Of a stretch of 52,674 bases of DNA, positions 33,855-42,572 are shown in pieces. The stretch spans positions 1 through 52,674 of the forward strand of contig DATGJI010000047.1 of assembly GCA_035295225.1 (NCBI GenBank). The letters are read 5' to 3'. The notes below the pieces were generated by a model that was given only the letters and a program-made list of their open reading frames with translations, was not told where the DNA came from and did no database searches. Numbering within the stretch: the stretch's first letter is position 1; each line of letters opens with the position of its first letter. The position numbers were made by a program, and so were the translations under genes. Origin of the DNA: Candidatus Eremiobacteraceae bacterium (GTDB taxonomy: Bacteria > Vulcanimicrobiota > Vulcanimicrobiia > Eremiobacterales > Eremiobacteraceae).

Positions 33855-34007
33855 ATGGCAGACGACCGGCGCTTCGTTGTGGGCCAACTAGCCGGTCCGG
33901 GAACGTACCGCTGTACCGCCTGCGCTCGTGAGCACGAGGAGTTCGCTCTGTCGTTCGAAATCGAAGCGTGCGAATGCGGGAACATCGCGTTCGATAGGAT
34001 CGACTAG
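33855..34007 (+). CDS. 50-residue zinc-ribbon protein
   Basis: An ATG at 33855 opens a 50-codon frame ending TAG at 34005-34007. The product has four Cys as CTAC (20 and 23) and CEC (39 and 41), spaced like a small zinc ribbon, with EHEEFALSFEIEACECGNI around the second pair. The hydrolase ATG follows the stop directly with no gap, so the two are surely co-transcribed and coupled. Function unknown. Confidence 0.7.
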   Translation: MADDRRFVVGQLAGPGTYRCTACAREHEEFALSFEIEACECGNIAFDRID

Positions 34008-34793
34008 ATGCTCGCAAACCCATACGAATGGCGGATCCGCGACAAAGGCAGTGGGCCTGCGATACTGCTCCTTCATGCATTTCCATATGACGGTCGCATG
34101 TGGGATGGACAGGCCGACGTGTTAGCCGCGTCACACCGCGTCCTCGTCCCCGACATGCCAGGTTTCGGAGGTGCCGCAGCATGGCCCGCGACGCCGCCGC
34201 ACGTCGATGCGTGGGCGGCCGACCTGCTCTCGGGCCTCGGGAGGTTGGGGGTGACCAAGGCAATCGTGGCGGGCTGTTCGCTGGGAGGTTATCTCGCCTT
34301 TGCCCTGATGCGCGCCGCGCCAGACTTCTTGCAGGGTTTGGCTCTCGTCGATTCGCGCTCGATTCCCGATTCAAAGGATAGAAGAACCGCGCGGCTCGAG
34401 GACGCCGAGCGCATCATACGAGAAGGGCGCTCGTTCTTCATAGAACGCACGCGCCGGCCGCTCGATGAAGAGCTGTCAGCATACCCCGCGGCGCGTGCCT
34501 CGGCCGAAAAGATGTTGGCCGACGCATCAAGCGGCGGGCTCGCCGATGCGCTCGTCGCGCTTGCCACGCGCCCGGATTCTACGCCCCAACTCGCGTCGAT
34601 CAAGGTGCCGGCTGTCGTCATGCGCGGCGTGAACGATCCGATTCTCGGGCGCGACGAGGCGGTCGGACTAGCGGCCGCCGTAGCCGGAGCGGTCTACGTC
34701 GAATTCGAAGGCGCCGGCCATATCCCCACGTTCCAGCGGCCGGACCAAGTGACCGCGGCACTCCTCGCTCTCGCCGCTCGCTGCGGATCCTAG
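34008..34793 (+). CDS. Alpha/beta hydrolase
   Basis: 261 residues. LLLHAFPYDGRMW carries the oxyanion HxF(P)-type loop, VAGCSLGGYLAF holds the nucleophile (Ser91), GVNDPILG the likely acid and EGAGHIPTFQRP the His. A cap region lies between (about 120-190). It belongs to the general lactonase/esterase-like branch; no substrate can be named. It starts directly after the zinc-ribbon stop and its 3' end overlaps the converging HhH-GPD gene by four bases. Confidence 0.88.
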   Translation: MLANPYEWRIRDKGSGPAILLLHAFPYDGRMWDGQADVLAASHRVLVPDMPGFGGAAAWPATPPHVDAWAADLLSGLGRLGVTKAIVAGCSLGGYLAFALMRAAPDFLQGLALVDSRSIPDSKDRRTARLEDAERIIREGRSFFIERTRRPLDEELSAYPAARASAEKMLADASSGGLADALVALATRPDSTPQLASIKVPAVVMRGVNDPILGRDEAVGLAAAVAGAVYVEFEGAGHIPTFQRPDQVTAALLALAARCGS

Positions 34794-35308
34794 TCCGCGG
34801 GTCGTTCGATGACGCCGTCTTTGTACGTCCACGGCATGTCTTCAGGCGAGGAATATTTCTCCCAGCCGGTCGTCCTGTGGCCGCCGAACGTCGCGAGGAT
34901 GCGAACGGCTGCGGCAGCTTTGCCTTCGCCGAATCCCGGCAGCGCCAGAAATCGCCCGTAGAGTTCTTCCGCCTTCGTGATGCCCGTCCACACGCGCTCA
35001 CCGCGATTGTCATACTCGTCGGCGATGACGCCGCAGAGTTTTTGCACGCGTTTCGCCATCATGCTTGGAAATCGATGTATCGCGGACTCTTCGCGAAACA
35101 CTTTTTCGAGCGCCTCGGGTTTCATCAGCGAGATCTTGCGAGCATCGAGATGGCCGATCCGCTTCTGCAGCTCGTAAGGCCCGATCATGGCCTTTGCGGA
35201 GTGGACCTGTTGTTCGAGGCAGAGGCCGATCAAAAGTGCGGTCCCACTTTTTTCGAGCAGCTCATTGCCGTGATCGTGTTTTGTAAAGGGATACGCTTGC
35301 TTGCCCAT
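34790..35308 (-). CDS. Uncharacterised HhH-GPD family protein (TIGR03252-like)
   Basis: 172 residues from the ATG at 35308. LLIGLCLEQQVHSAKAMIGP, LPGFGEGKAAAAVRILATFG (helix-hairpin-helix) and GWEKYSSPEDMPWTYKDGV are as in the small HhH-GPD proteins of actinobacterial type. They resemble base-excision glycosylases, but a repair activity has not been shown to my knowledge. An upstream start at 35350 lacks similarity. Confidence 0.82.
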   Translation of the reverse strand: MGKQAYPFTKHDHGNELLEKSGTALLIGLCLEQQVHSAKAMIGPYELQKRIGHLDARKISLMKPEALEKVFREESAIHRFPSMMAKRVQKLCGVIADEYDNRGERVWTGITKAEELYGRFLALPGFGEGKAAAAVRILATFGGHRTTGWEKYSSPEDMPWTYKDGVIERPAD

Positions 35309-35408
35309 CGCAGATCGTCTTTGCGACGCTAACCCGCACGACCCTTTCAAGCTTTGTCCAGGCGCGGGTTTTCACAATGAATTCAGTACGCGACCGTACC
35401 ATCGCACC

Positions 35409-35879
35409 ATGTACAAGGCGAGATTTGCCGCAGCGCTTCTGGCGGTGATCGCGGCGGCCGGTTGCACACCGGGCTCGGCCACCGGCGGATCCGGCGGCGG
35501 CGTCGCGCTCGGTGCGGTCATCATACACATCAGCTTATTGAATTTCGCTCCGCATGGATCGCAATACGGCATCGTCGCCGGCTATAGTCCGAATCCGCTG
35601 ATCGTCTCCGTGGGCTCTACGGTGCAGTTCGTCAACGATGACAACTTCACGCACACGGCGTCGAGCGTTGGGCAGAGCGGCTTTCCCCCCGGCAATCCGC
35701 TCAACCAGCAGGCGCTGAACCAAAGCGGTACCGATCTCGGGCAATTGAAGTGGTCCTCGGGCGCGCTTGCCGGCGGAACGCCGTCGCAAGTCTTCACGGC
35801 AAGCGTCCCCGGCACATACTATTTCGGCTGCTATTTCCATTACCCCGAGCCTATGCGCGGCGTCATCATCGTCCAGTGA
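35409..35879 (+). CDS. Cupredoxin-like copper lipoprotein
   Basis: 156 residues. The signal ends in AAAGC, a lipobox with Cys19. The mature domain is a plastocyanin-like barrel: PLIVSVGSTVQFVNDDNFTH (ligand His82) and FGCYFHYPEPM, giving Cys141, His144 and Met149, a complete type I copper site. It should be an envelope-anchored electron carrier. Its stop overlaps the GTG of the next gene (GTGA), coupling it to the CxxCH protein, a likely redox partner. Confidence 0.85.
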   Translation: MYKARFAAALLAVIAAAGCTPGSATGGSGGGVALGAVIIHISLLNFAPHGSQYGIVAGYSPNPLIVSVGSTVQFVNDDNFTHTASSVGQSGFPPGNPLNQQALNQSGTDLGQLKWSSGALAGGTPSQVFTASVPGTYYFGCYFHYPEPMRGVIIVQ

Positions 35880-37024
35880 ACGCACGCATCATAGTCGGCG
35901 CGACCGTACTTGCGGCAGTCGTCCTGGCGGCTTGTCGGCTTCCGGCTTCGGCCGTACCCATTTTTGCTGAACGCTACGGTTTCTCGTGCGCGCAGTGCCA
36001 CACGGCGGTGCCGGACCTCAACGCGTTCGGCAACGCGTTTCGGAAAGCCGGCTTTCGTCTGCCGAAGGCGACGACACACCACGAGTTCCCCTTTGCGCTT
36101 CGCTTTCAGAACACGTGGACAAAAGATCTTCTCCCGTCGCAATCGCGACGCTTCAATAATCTGGCGGTGTTGATCAGCACGGCAAATTTCGGTCGAAACG
36201 ATGAGTACTCGTATTTCGCCCGCTATCTTTTTGGCAGCCAGGGAGCCGCCGGAAGTCTGTTCTTCGCATTTGGTCAGCACGTCGACGATCAAGGCAGAAC
36301 GGTGCGCTTGGGCCTCTACGATCTCGGCACCATCGTCCAAGCGACGCAGCGCAACGATACGATCACCGCTCCGCTCGCATATACGGAATCGGTGGGCCAC
36401 AGCGCCGCCAACTTCACGACGCCGCGGCTGGGCGCGATGTTCGGAGAGCTCAACAAGCACGAAGACGTCGAACTTTCCATATCGTTCGACGAATACCACG
36501 GGGCCGCGTACGGCGCGCCCGCACCGCCCTCCGATCTTGCGCAATCGTTCGCAAAGCCCGAGCTATTCGGGACCGCCACGCTCCAGCTCGACCCTGCCCT
36601 CAGGCTGGGCGTGCTTGGCATGCTTGGCGACCGCGGCTTCACATCGCGAAGCACCGGCAACACGTACCAGGACGGTTACGGCCGGGAAGGCGTCCAGGCT
36701 GATTGGACATCCGATCGATGGGATCTCACCGCCCAGCAGCTCTGGGGCCGGGACGCGAATTCTGACGGCTTCGGTTCCGTCACCGGATTTAGCGGCGGCT
36801 TCCTCGATTTGAAGTACCGCCCGACCCGCAACTCCTATCTCGCCGTCCGCTACGACGCGGCTGCCAATCCATACGCGTCGCGCCAGCTCGACTTCTACGG
36901 CGCGGCCGCTCCGACCGAACATTCGAGGGTGGTCATTGAACTGGTGCGCTTCATCGACCGTCCCGGGGCCATCTCCGTCGAGTCCGCGCAGCTCCTCTTC
37001 GCGGTCCCATTCGTGAAGCGGTAA
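35876..37024 (+). CDS. Exported monohaem c-type protein with barrel-like C-terminal domain
   Basis: 382 residues from a GTG. A signal segment (residues 5-27) includes LAAC, a possible lipobox. CAQCH (38-42) in ERYGFSCAQCHTAVPDLNAF is a covalent haem site. The remaining 320 residues alternate aromatic and polar residues (FARYLFGSQGAAGSLFFAFG, ELSISFDEYHGAAYG, LDLKYRPTRNSYLAVRYD), the look of an outer-membrane beta barrel. Similar haem-barrel proteins are known as hypothetical cytochromes; a role in electron transfer across or on the outer membrane is inference. Confidence 0.72.
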   Translation: MNARIIVGATVLAAVVLAACRLPASAVPIFAERYGFSCAQCHTAVPDLNAFGNAFRKAGFRLPKATTHHEFPFALRFQNTWTKDLLPSQSRRFNNLAVLISTANFGRNDEYSYFARYLFGSQGAAGSLFFAFGQHVDDQGRTVRLGLYDLGTIVQATQRNDTITAPLAYTESVGHSAANFTTPRLGAMFGELNKHEDVELSISFDEYHGAAYGAPAPPSDLAQSFAKPELFGTATLQLDPALRLGVLGMLGDRGFTSRSTGNTYQDGYGREGVQADWTSDRWDLTAQQLWGRDANSDGFGSVTGFSGGFLDLKYRPTRNSYLAVRYDAAANPYASRQLDFYGAAAPTEHSRVVIELVRFIDRPGAISVESAQLLFAVPFVKR

Positions 37025-37090
37025 CCGCCCCCCGACCGGCAAATAATTCGTCGGACGATTCGACCGATCCGACGAAAGGATTATCCCTCC

Positions 37091-37834
37091 ATGTTTTCCG
37101 TCGCGCTCGCGGTCCTTTTGGCCGTCGGCAGTACTTCGGCGATTTTGGCTGACGCAAGCCCGGTGCCGGCAGCGACCGCGGCACCGGCAGCTGCGGCTAC
37201 CGCCGCACCCGGACCGCTGCGAGAGATCGTGTACAAGATCGCGGAGTCGGATACCGCGCGCGGCACGGCGAGTGATTACGGCGGCACGGATACCGGGTCG
37301 AGCAGCGGTTGGGATGAGGGAAAGCTGACCGTCGACGTCCTCCAAGTGTTGAGCGGCGACATCCTCGCCGTGCGCGCATCCGAGGCCTGGAATTCTCTTG
37401 GCGGCAAACCATATTCCGCGGTCGGCTACGTCGCACCCGATGGAACGTTGAGCATCGTGTCCGGCACGTACAGCGTTGCGATGACGGCGGTCCTGCCGTA
37501 CGTGGCCTCTGGTTTTGTCACCGCGCACGACATGACGGTCGGCACGAATTGGACGCTTACGAGCGACGCCGACAAGACGCACTACATGCATCACTTCGCG
37601 ATCACGAAGATCAACGGAGCCGATGTGACGATCTCCGTCGACGCCACGATGACTAGCTCCGGCATGGGGATGTTCCCGACGACCGAAACCGATACGATCA
37701 TCTATCGTCCGGGGCGGCTCGTGCCCATCTCTGGCGACATGACGACGAGAGTCAGAAGCTCGAACGGCACCGCGGATCAGACGGTGACGCATAACTTCCA
37801 TTTCGAACGCATCAGCGATACGAAGGATCCGTAA
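37091..37834 (+). CDS. Secreted protein, first of three tandem paralogues
   Basis: 247 residues; AAGGA lies about nine bases before the ATG. A signal peptide and an Ala/Pro-rich linker (to about 43) precede the conserved domain: PLREIVYKIAESD, GKLTVDVLQVLSGDILAVRA, RPGRLVPISGDMT and a C-terminal FHFERISDTKDP. The next two genes share these blocks in order. I do not recognise the family. It follows the haem protein by 66 bases in the same direction. Confidence 0.75.
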   Translation: MFSVALAVLLAVGSTSAILADASPVPAATAAPAAAATAAPGPLREIVYKIAESDTARGTASDYGGTDTGSSSGWDEGKLTVDVLQVLSGDILAVRASEAWNSLGGKPYSAVGYVAPDGTLSIVSGTYSVAMTAVLPYVASGFVTAHDMTVGTNWTLTSDADKTHYMHHFAITKINGADVTISVDATMTSSGMGMFPTTETDTIIYRPGRLVPISGDMTTRVRSSNGTADQTVTHNFHFERISDTKDP

Positions 37835-37858
37835 GTCTTGGGCACAAGGAGGTTTGTC

Positions 37859-38617
37859 ATGTTCCTCGCTGTTGTCGCTGCGCTCGCGATGTCCGGCGCA
37901 GCAGCCGCGCCGCCAGCGTCGGCCGCCGGCGGCCAGATTTCCCCGGCCACGCCGCTTCGCGAAGTCGTCTATAAAGTCTCGTACACGCGCCGGCTGGAGG
38001 TCTCGGGCGAGACCTATGGCGGGCAGATCCTAAATCCTATCAACAATGCAGCGGTGCAAGCGCCGGCGTTCAACGAGTCCAACAACAATGCAACCGACAG
38101 CGGAACGGTGACGGTCGACATCATGCAGATCAGCGATAATGCGCTCGGCATGCGAGTCTCCGAACGCTGGACCGGTTCAACGCCGTCGGGCACGTATCTC
38201 GGCAACGTCGCGTCCGATGGGTCGGTGAACTTCAACAACGGTCAGATGAACGAATGCACGCGTTCCATCTTGGAATACTTCGGCACCGATGTCATGGCGG
38301 GGCAGCCTGCGAACTCCGGCGTGGCCTGGTCGCGCGCGGCGAAGGGACAGGCCGCCGACGTCGTGACGACCTACTCGGTCGGCGACATAGTCGGTGCGAT
38401 CGCCAACATCCACGAGCTAAGCACGGTGACGAGCAAGAGCGTGGCGGCGATCGACACAACCATCACGACGGACGTGCAATATAAGCCCGCGGTACTCGTG
38501 CCGGTCTCCGGCAAGGTCGTCTTGCACGCGAGAAGCTCCGGTGCATCGTCCGTGACCAACGTGACGACCGTCGCGAATTTCCAGCGCGTCTCCGACTCGC
38601 GCGACCCGTCTCCATGA
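37859..38617 (+). CDS. Secreted protein, second tandem paralogue
   Basis: 252 residues from the ATG at 37859, chosen because AAGGAGG lies seven bases upstream; an in-frame TTG at 37838 would precede that SD. Signal peptide ends near ASAAG. Shared blocks are PLREVVYKVSY, GTVTVDIMQISDNALGMRVS with ERW, KPAVLVPVSGKV and NFQRVSDSRDPSP. The stop overlaps the next start (ATGA). Confidence 0.78.
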   Translation: MFLAVVAALAMSGAAAAPPASAAGGQISPATPLREVVYKVSYTRRLEVSGETYGGQILNPINNAAVQAPAFNESNNNATDSGTVTVDIMQISDNALGMRVSERWTGSTPSGTYLGNVASDGSVNFNNGQMNECTRSILEYFGTDVMAGQPANSGVAWSRAAKGQAADVVTTYSVGDIVGAIANIHELSTVTSKSVAAIDTTITTDVQYKPAVLVPVSGKVVLHARSSGASSVTNVTTVANFQRVSDSRDPSP

Positions 38618-39327
38618 GCGCTCGGGCCACATCGCCGGCGCTTTGCGCCGCCGCGTTCGCGGCGGCGCTCACATGCTGCGGGCTTCTGACGGACGAGCGT
38701 CCGGCAGGCGCCGCGACCGCGCCGGCTGGTCAGAGCGCAGCGCTTCGTGAAGTCGTGTTCGATGTCTCCTACGCCCGCAGTGTCGGCGGAGCGGAGACGA
38801 CGGGGAGCCGCGACCACGGTACCGTGACCGTCGACGTTATGGCCGTGCGCAACAACGCCCTCGGCGTAAAGATAACTCAGCGCTGGACCCGGAACCCCAC
38901 GGCGTTAGTCGCGCTCGGCACGATCGAACCCGCCGGACAACTCGACTTCGCGCCCGGCGCGTTGAGCGACGCGGCGGTGCAGCTTCTGCCGTTTTTCGCG
39001 CCCCTGTTCGCGCCGCAGACTCTCGGATCTGTCGGCGTAGCATGGACGGTGACCGAGCACAGGCCGCCGCTCGACGCGCGTACGCGATATGCCGTGACTG
39101 GGATACAAGGCATGGCGGTCACGATTAAGATCGTCCAGTCGATCTCGATCTCGGATGCGACGCACGCGCGCATCTCGGCAAGCGGCGCCGTTGTCTACGA
39201 GCCGCATCTGCTCGTGCCGCTCTCGGGCGATATCACACGCAAATTGACGGCGACCGTAGGCACCCCGGCCAAGACGATCACCCTGCAGCTGCATTTCGCC
39301 CGTTCGTCGGATACCCGCGAACCATAG
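38614..39327 (+). CDS. Secreted protein, third tandem paralogue
   Basis: 237 residues. N-terminal signal region with AALTCCGLL, which may be a lipobox. Shared blocks: ALREVVFDVSYARS, GTVTVDVMAVRNNALGVKIT with QRW, EPHLLVPLSGDIT and LHFARSSDTREP. It is translationally coupled to the second copy and ends the operon just before a palindrome at 39335. Confidence 0.78.
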   Translation: MSARATSPALCAAAFAAALTCCGLLTDERPAGAATAPAGQSAALREVVFDVSYARSVGGAETTGSRDHGTVTVDVMAVRNNALGVKITQRWTRNPTALVALGTIEPAGQLDFAPGALSDAAVQLLPFFAPLFAPQTLGSVGVAWTVTEHRPPLDARTRYAVTGIQGMAVTIKIVQSISISDATHARISASGAVVYEPHLLVPLSGDITRKLTATVGTPAKTITLQLHFARSSDTREP

Positions 39328-39334
39328 AATCGGT

Positions 39335-39366
39335 GTAGACGGGACCTTTACGGTCCCGCCCTAGAC
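39335..39366. repeat. Variant palindrome between converging genes, supplies a stop codon
   Basis: GTAGAC then GGGACC-TTTAC-GGTCCC then GCCCTAGAC. It is the GGCGGACC family with a compensated change in both arms (GGGACC/GGTCCC). The CTA at 39361-39363 is the stop of the minus-strand esterase. Confidence 0.85.
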
Positions 39367-40362
39367 GGCGATGGCGTTGGCGAGAATCGTCAGCGACCGG
39401 TCGTACCGGTAGACGACGCCCATGTGCCCGTCGTCGTACTCTTCGTGGATGTACGGCACGCCGATCGCATCGAAGCGTTTGCACATCATGCGCGCGCCCA
39501 GTTGAAGATTCCATTCGTCCCTGAGACCGGCATCTAGGAAGATCGCCTTCATCGAACGCAGCGCATCGGCATGCTGGGGCGCCATACGTATCGGATCGTT
39601 TTCAAGCCAGCGCGCCCAGACGTCGGCTCGAATTTCGCCGGTGGCCTCGTCGACCGGCAGATCGAATCCGTAGGGCGATGCGGGGTTCGGAGAGTAGCAG
39701 GCGGCCATCGCCAGCATCATCAGTATGATCGTGGTATCGTGCGGTTTCTTGGGCAGCGCTTCGAACGCCGCGAGAAAACCCGCTACGCCCCCGTGCTTTT
39801 CGAGTTGCATCACGAGCTTCGGAAAATCGGCGAGAAAGCAGTACTCCCAATAGCAGTCGCCCGAGTGCGATCCAAAAGCTCCGAACACATCGGGGTGGCG
39901 CATCGCCAGACGCATCGCGCCGTAGCCCCCGCTCGATTTGCCGGTCACGGCGCGATGATCGCGGCTCCGCAACGTGCGCAGTTGTTCATCCACGAATTGC
40001 ACGAGTTCGTCGATGATGTAGGTTTCGTATTTCCCGACCGCGGAGGAGTTCAGGTATTGGCTTCCGCCGAGCTTCGTGAAGCAGTCGGGCATCACGACGA
40101 TCGAAGGCGGCATCGCACCGCTTGCGATCAACCGGTCGAGCCGCTGGTCCATGGACTCGGCGAATGCGTCCGCGTTCAACAGCAAACGCCCGAACCCGGT
40201 ATAGCCGGACAAGAAATAGATGACGGGGTAGGACTTGCCGTCCGTCTCGTAGCCGGCCGGCAGATAGCAGTAAAGATCGCGTTCGAACGGATCGCCGAGC
40301 GCGTTGTCACGCAGCGCAGCCGAGTTATGGCGAAATAATTTGACTTGACCGCGGCGTAGCAT
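39361..40362 (-). CDS. Esterase-D-like serine hydrolase
   Basis: 333 residues of the PF00756 esterase fold. YPVIYFLSGYTGFG, IVVMPDCFTKLGGSQYLNS, the nucleophile elbow VTGKSSGGYGAMRLA (Ser143) and a C-terminal EEYDDGHMG with the likely His fit enterochelin-esterase/S-formylglutathione-hydrolase relatives. No signal peptide, so it is probably cytoplasmic. Substrate unknown. It converges on the paralogue operon across the palindrome. Confidence 0.87.
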   Translation of the reverse strand: MLRRGQVKLFRHNSAALRDNALGDPFERDLYCYLPAGYETDGKSYPVIYFLSGYTGFGRLLLNADAFAESMDQRLDRLIASGAMPPSIVVMPDCFTKLGGSQYLNSSAVGKYETYIIDELVQFVDEQLRTLRSRDHRAVTGKSSGGYGAMRLAMRHPDVFGAFGSHSGDCYWEYCFLADFPKLVMQLEKHGGVAGFLAAFEALPKKPHDTTIILMMLAMAACYSPNPASPYGFDLPVDEATGEIRADVWARWLENDPIRMAPQHADALRSMKAIFLDAGLRDEWNLQLGARMMCKRFDAIGVPYIHEEYDDGHMGVVYRYDRSLTILANAIAV

Positions 40363-40416
40363 CGGCGAGCTCTCCTCGTGCGGTTGGATATCGCCGCACG
40401 ATTATGCCTTAGGCCG

Positions 40417-40818
40417 TCAGTCGCCTTGCATCGCGCGCAATTGCTGCAAATAGGAGACGCTGATCGTGCGCTGATTGATGCCGCTCATCACGGGCGTCGC
40501 GCCGCGCATGTAGCGGATCAATCTCCGGTTCAACCAGCCCGGAACGTCGTTGGCGTGGAACCAACGCGTGCCGTTGGCACAGCCGACGATCAGACCGATC
40601 ATCGCGCCGACGATCATGCTCTGCGCGAAGAACAAGTCCACGCGCGCGTAGTGCGCCGTTCCTACCACGAAATAGGGAAACGCGCCTATGAATAGACCTA
40701 TGGCGCCGCCGAGGATCGACAGCGCCACGGATACGAAAAGCACGAAGAGGCCGTGAAGTCCCGGCACCTGCTTGAATCGATCGATCGTCGCGCGGCTGGG
40801 CGCGGGGCCTTCGTACAA
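40417..40818 (-). CDS. Small two-helix membrane protein A
   Basis: 133 residues if translation starts at a TTG at 40818, which has a perfect AGGAGG seven bases upstream; the longer ATG frame (40914) would overlap the next gene and has Arg-rich junk at its N terminus. Two to three membrane segments (LHGLFVLFVSVALSILGGAI; SMIVGAMIGLIVGCANG) and a C-terminal cytoplasmic tail. It resembles the adjacent upstream protein in layout. Family not recognised. Confidence 0.6.
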   Translation of the reverse strand: MYEGPAPSRATIDRFKQVPGLHGLFVLFVSVALSILGGAIGLFIGAFPYFVVGTAHYARVDLFFAQSMIVGAMIGLIVGCANGTRWFHANDVPGWLNRRLIRYMRGATPVMSGINQRTISVSYLQQLRAMQGD

Positions 40819-40843
40819 GCAGCGCCTCCTCTCGTGGTCCGGC

Positions 40844-41245
40844 TCAGCCGCTGTTGTGCAGCGAGCGGACGAACTCTGCACCGATCTTATACTGCGCCGC
40901 GTCTGCGTCCGCACCCGAGCGAGTCGCGTTGCGATGATACTTGCGCAGCATGGTCATCCCCAGATTGACGGGATCCGGCGGCGGCGGCGCCAGTGCCGTG
41001 TGTCGCGCCCAAAATATTCCGATCACAAAACCAATGGCGATACCCGTCAGCTGCGCGACGACGTAGCGGCCGTCGCCGGCAGTGGGGTCGACGGCGTTCG
41101 TATACGAAAACGCGCCCGCCATCGCGCCAAGCATCGTCCCCACGACAAGCGACAGACCGAACGGCGCCGCGATTTGCAGCCACCGCAGTGATCCTGCAAT
41201 TCTCAGATCGTCCGCCGTCGACGCGATTTCCACGCTCTTACTCAT
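40844..41245 (-). CDS. Small two-helix membrane protein B
   Basis: 133 residues. Two membrane segments (FGLSLVVGTMLGAMAGAFSY; YVVAQLTGIAIGFVIGIFWA), then a basic tail with KYHRNATRSGAD. The order of helices and tail mirrors the gene 26 bases downstream, so the two may be diverged duplicates. Family not recognised. Confidence 0.65.
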   Translation of the reverse strand: MSKSVEIASTADDLRIAGSLRWLQIAAPFGLSLVVGTMLGAMAGAFSYTNAVDPTAGDGRYVVAQLTGIAIGFVIGIFWARHTALAPPPPDPVNLGMTMLRKYHRNATRSGADADAAQYKIGAEFVRSLHNSG

Positions 41246-41388
41246 GTCCGATGTGCCCCCAACCCGCGCTTAAGATGTCATCCATATGTATCGGCCGCAG
41301 CGCCTTCCGTTACCCTCCGTCGCGCGGCCGATGTGACAATCCGCACAAGCGGAGGAGCACGACAGTCACCGCGGAAACTCGGGTTCAT

Positions 41389-42531
41389 ATGATGCAGCGC
41401 GAACGGATGGTCTCACACTTCCTGGACCTCGTCCAGATCGATAGCCAGTCTAAGCACGAGCGAGGCGTCGCCGATCGCCTCGTGCCCGAATTGCGCGACC
41501 TCGGCTGCGATGTGCGCATCGACGATGCCGGATCCTCCGTCGGTGCAGATGTCGGGAACGTCATCGCGCGCATGGCCGCCATCGCGCCGGATGCGCCGCC
41601 GATCCTCCTGTCCGCGCATATGGACACGGTGCCGCCAGGAAACGGCGTCAAACCGGTGCGCATGGCCGACCGCGTGCGGTCGGACGGTTCCACGATTTTG
41701 GGCGGCGACGACAAGTCGGGGGTCGCCGTGATCATGGAGGTCTTGCGCACGCTGAAAGAGCGCTCGATACCTCATGGCGAGATCGAGGTGGTCTTCAGCA
41801 TCTGCGAAGAGATCGGGTTACTCGGCGCAAAGCAACTCGAGGTCGGATCGCTGCGCTCGAAGCGTGCGCTCGTCCTGGATTCAGCTCATGCGACGGTCTG
41901 CGTCACTCGGGCGCCGTCTGCCGACCGATTCGAATTCACCGTGCACGGCCTCGCAGCGCATGCCGGCGTCGCGCCCGAGACCGGCATCTCGGCCGTACGC
42001 GTGGCTGCGCAGGCGATCGCGGCGATGCCGCTTGGGCGCATCGATCCGCAGACCACGAGCAACGTCGTCATCGCGAGCGGCGGAAGCGCGACGAACGTCG
42101 TGCCCGATCTCTGTCTCGTGCGCGGCGAGGCGCGCTCCCTCGACGACGCCGCGCTCGACCGCACAACCGCCGCCATCCGGCGCTGCTTCCAAGATGCCGC
42201 CGCGGCCGCCACGGCAACGGTGGCAGGTGCGCTGCATCGCGCTTGGGTCGAGGAACGCTGCGAGCGCGAGTACGAGAGCATGAACGTGCCGGACGCGGCG
42301 CCTATCGTCCAGTCGTTGCTCGCCGCAGCAACGGCGGTCGGCGCAGACGTGAGCACGGCATCCATCGGCGGCGGCAGCGATTCGAATGTGTTCAATCGCC
42401 GCGGCATCGAATCCGTGAACTTCGGAACCGGGATGCGCGCGATCCATACGCTTGACGAATGGCTTGATCTCGAGGACTTCTACCGCTGCGCTGACGTCGT
42501 TTTCGAGTTCGTTCGCGCGCAAGCCGCGTGA
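41389..42531 (+). CDS. M20-family metallopeptidase (PepT-like)
   Basis: 380 residues from the ATG at 41389. The dizinc site is visible: SAHMDTVPPG (His, Asp), GGDDKSGVA (Asp), CEEIGLLGA (catalytic Glu and ligand Glu), VLDSA and IHTLDEW (His). The dimerisation domain FTVHGLAAHAGVAPETGISA is as in PepT-like M20B enzymes. It probably trims tri- or dipeptides in the cytoplasm. GGAGGAG at 41351-41357 has no start codon at a normal distance in this frame, so the exact start is uncertain. Confidence 0.9.
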   Translation: MMQRERMVSHFLDLVQIDSQSKHERGVADRLVPELRDLGCDVRIDDAGSSVGADVGNVIARMAAIAPDAPPILLSAHMDTVPPGNGVKPVRMADRVRSDGSTILGGDDKSGVAVIMEVLRTLKERSIPHGEIEVVFSICEEIGLLGAKQLEVGSLRSKRALVLDSAHATVCVTRAPSADRFEFTVHGLAAHAGVAPETGISAVRVAAQAIAAMPLGRIDPQTTSNVVIASGGSATNVVPDLCLVRGEARSLDDAALDRTTAAIRRCFQDAAAAATATVAGALHRAWVEERCEREYESMNVPDAAPIVQSLLAAATAVGADVSTASIGGGSDSNVFNRRGIESVNFGTGMRAIHTLDEWLDLEDFYRCADVVFEFVRAQAA

Positions 42532-42572
42532 TGCGTCGAGCCGGCGGTCGATCGGTCAACGCAGGCTGACGC

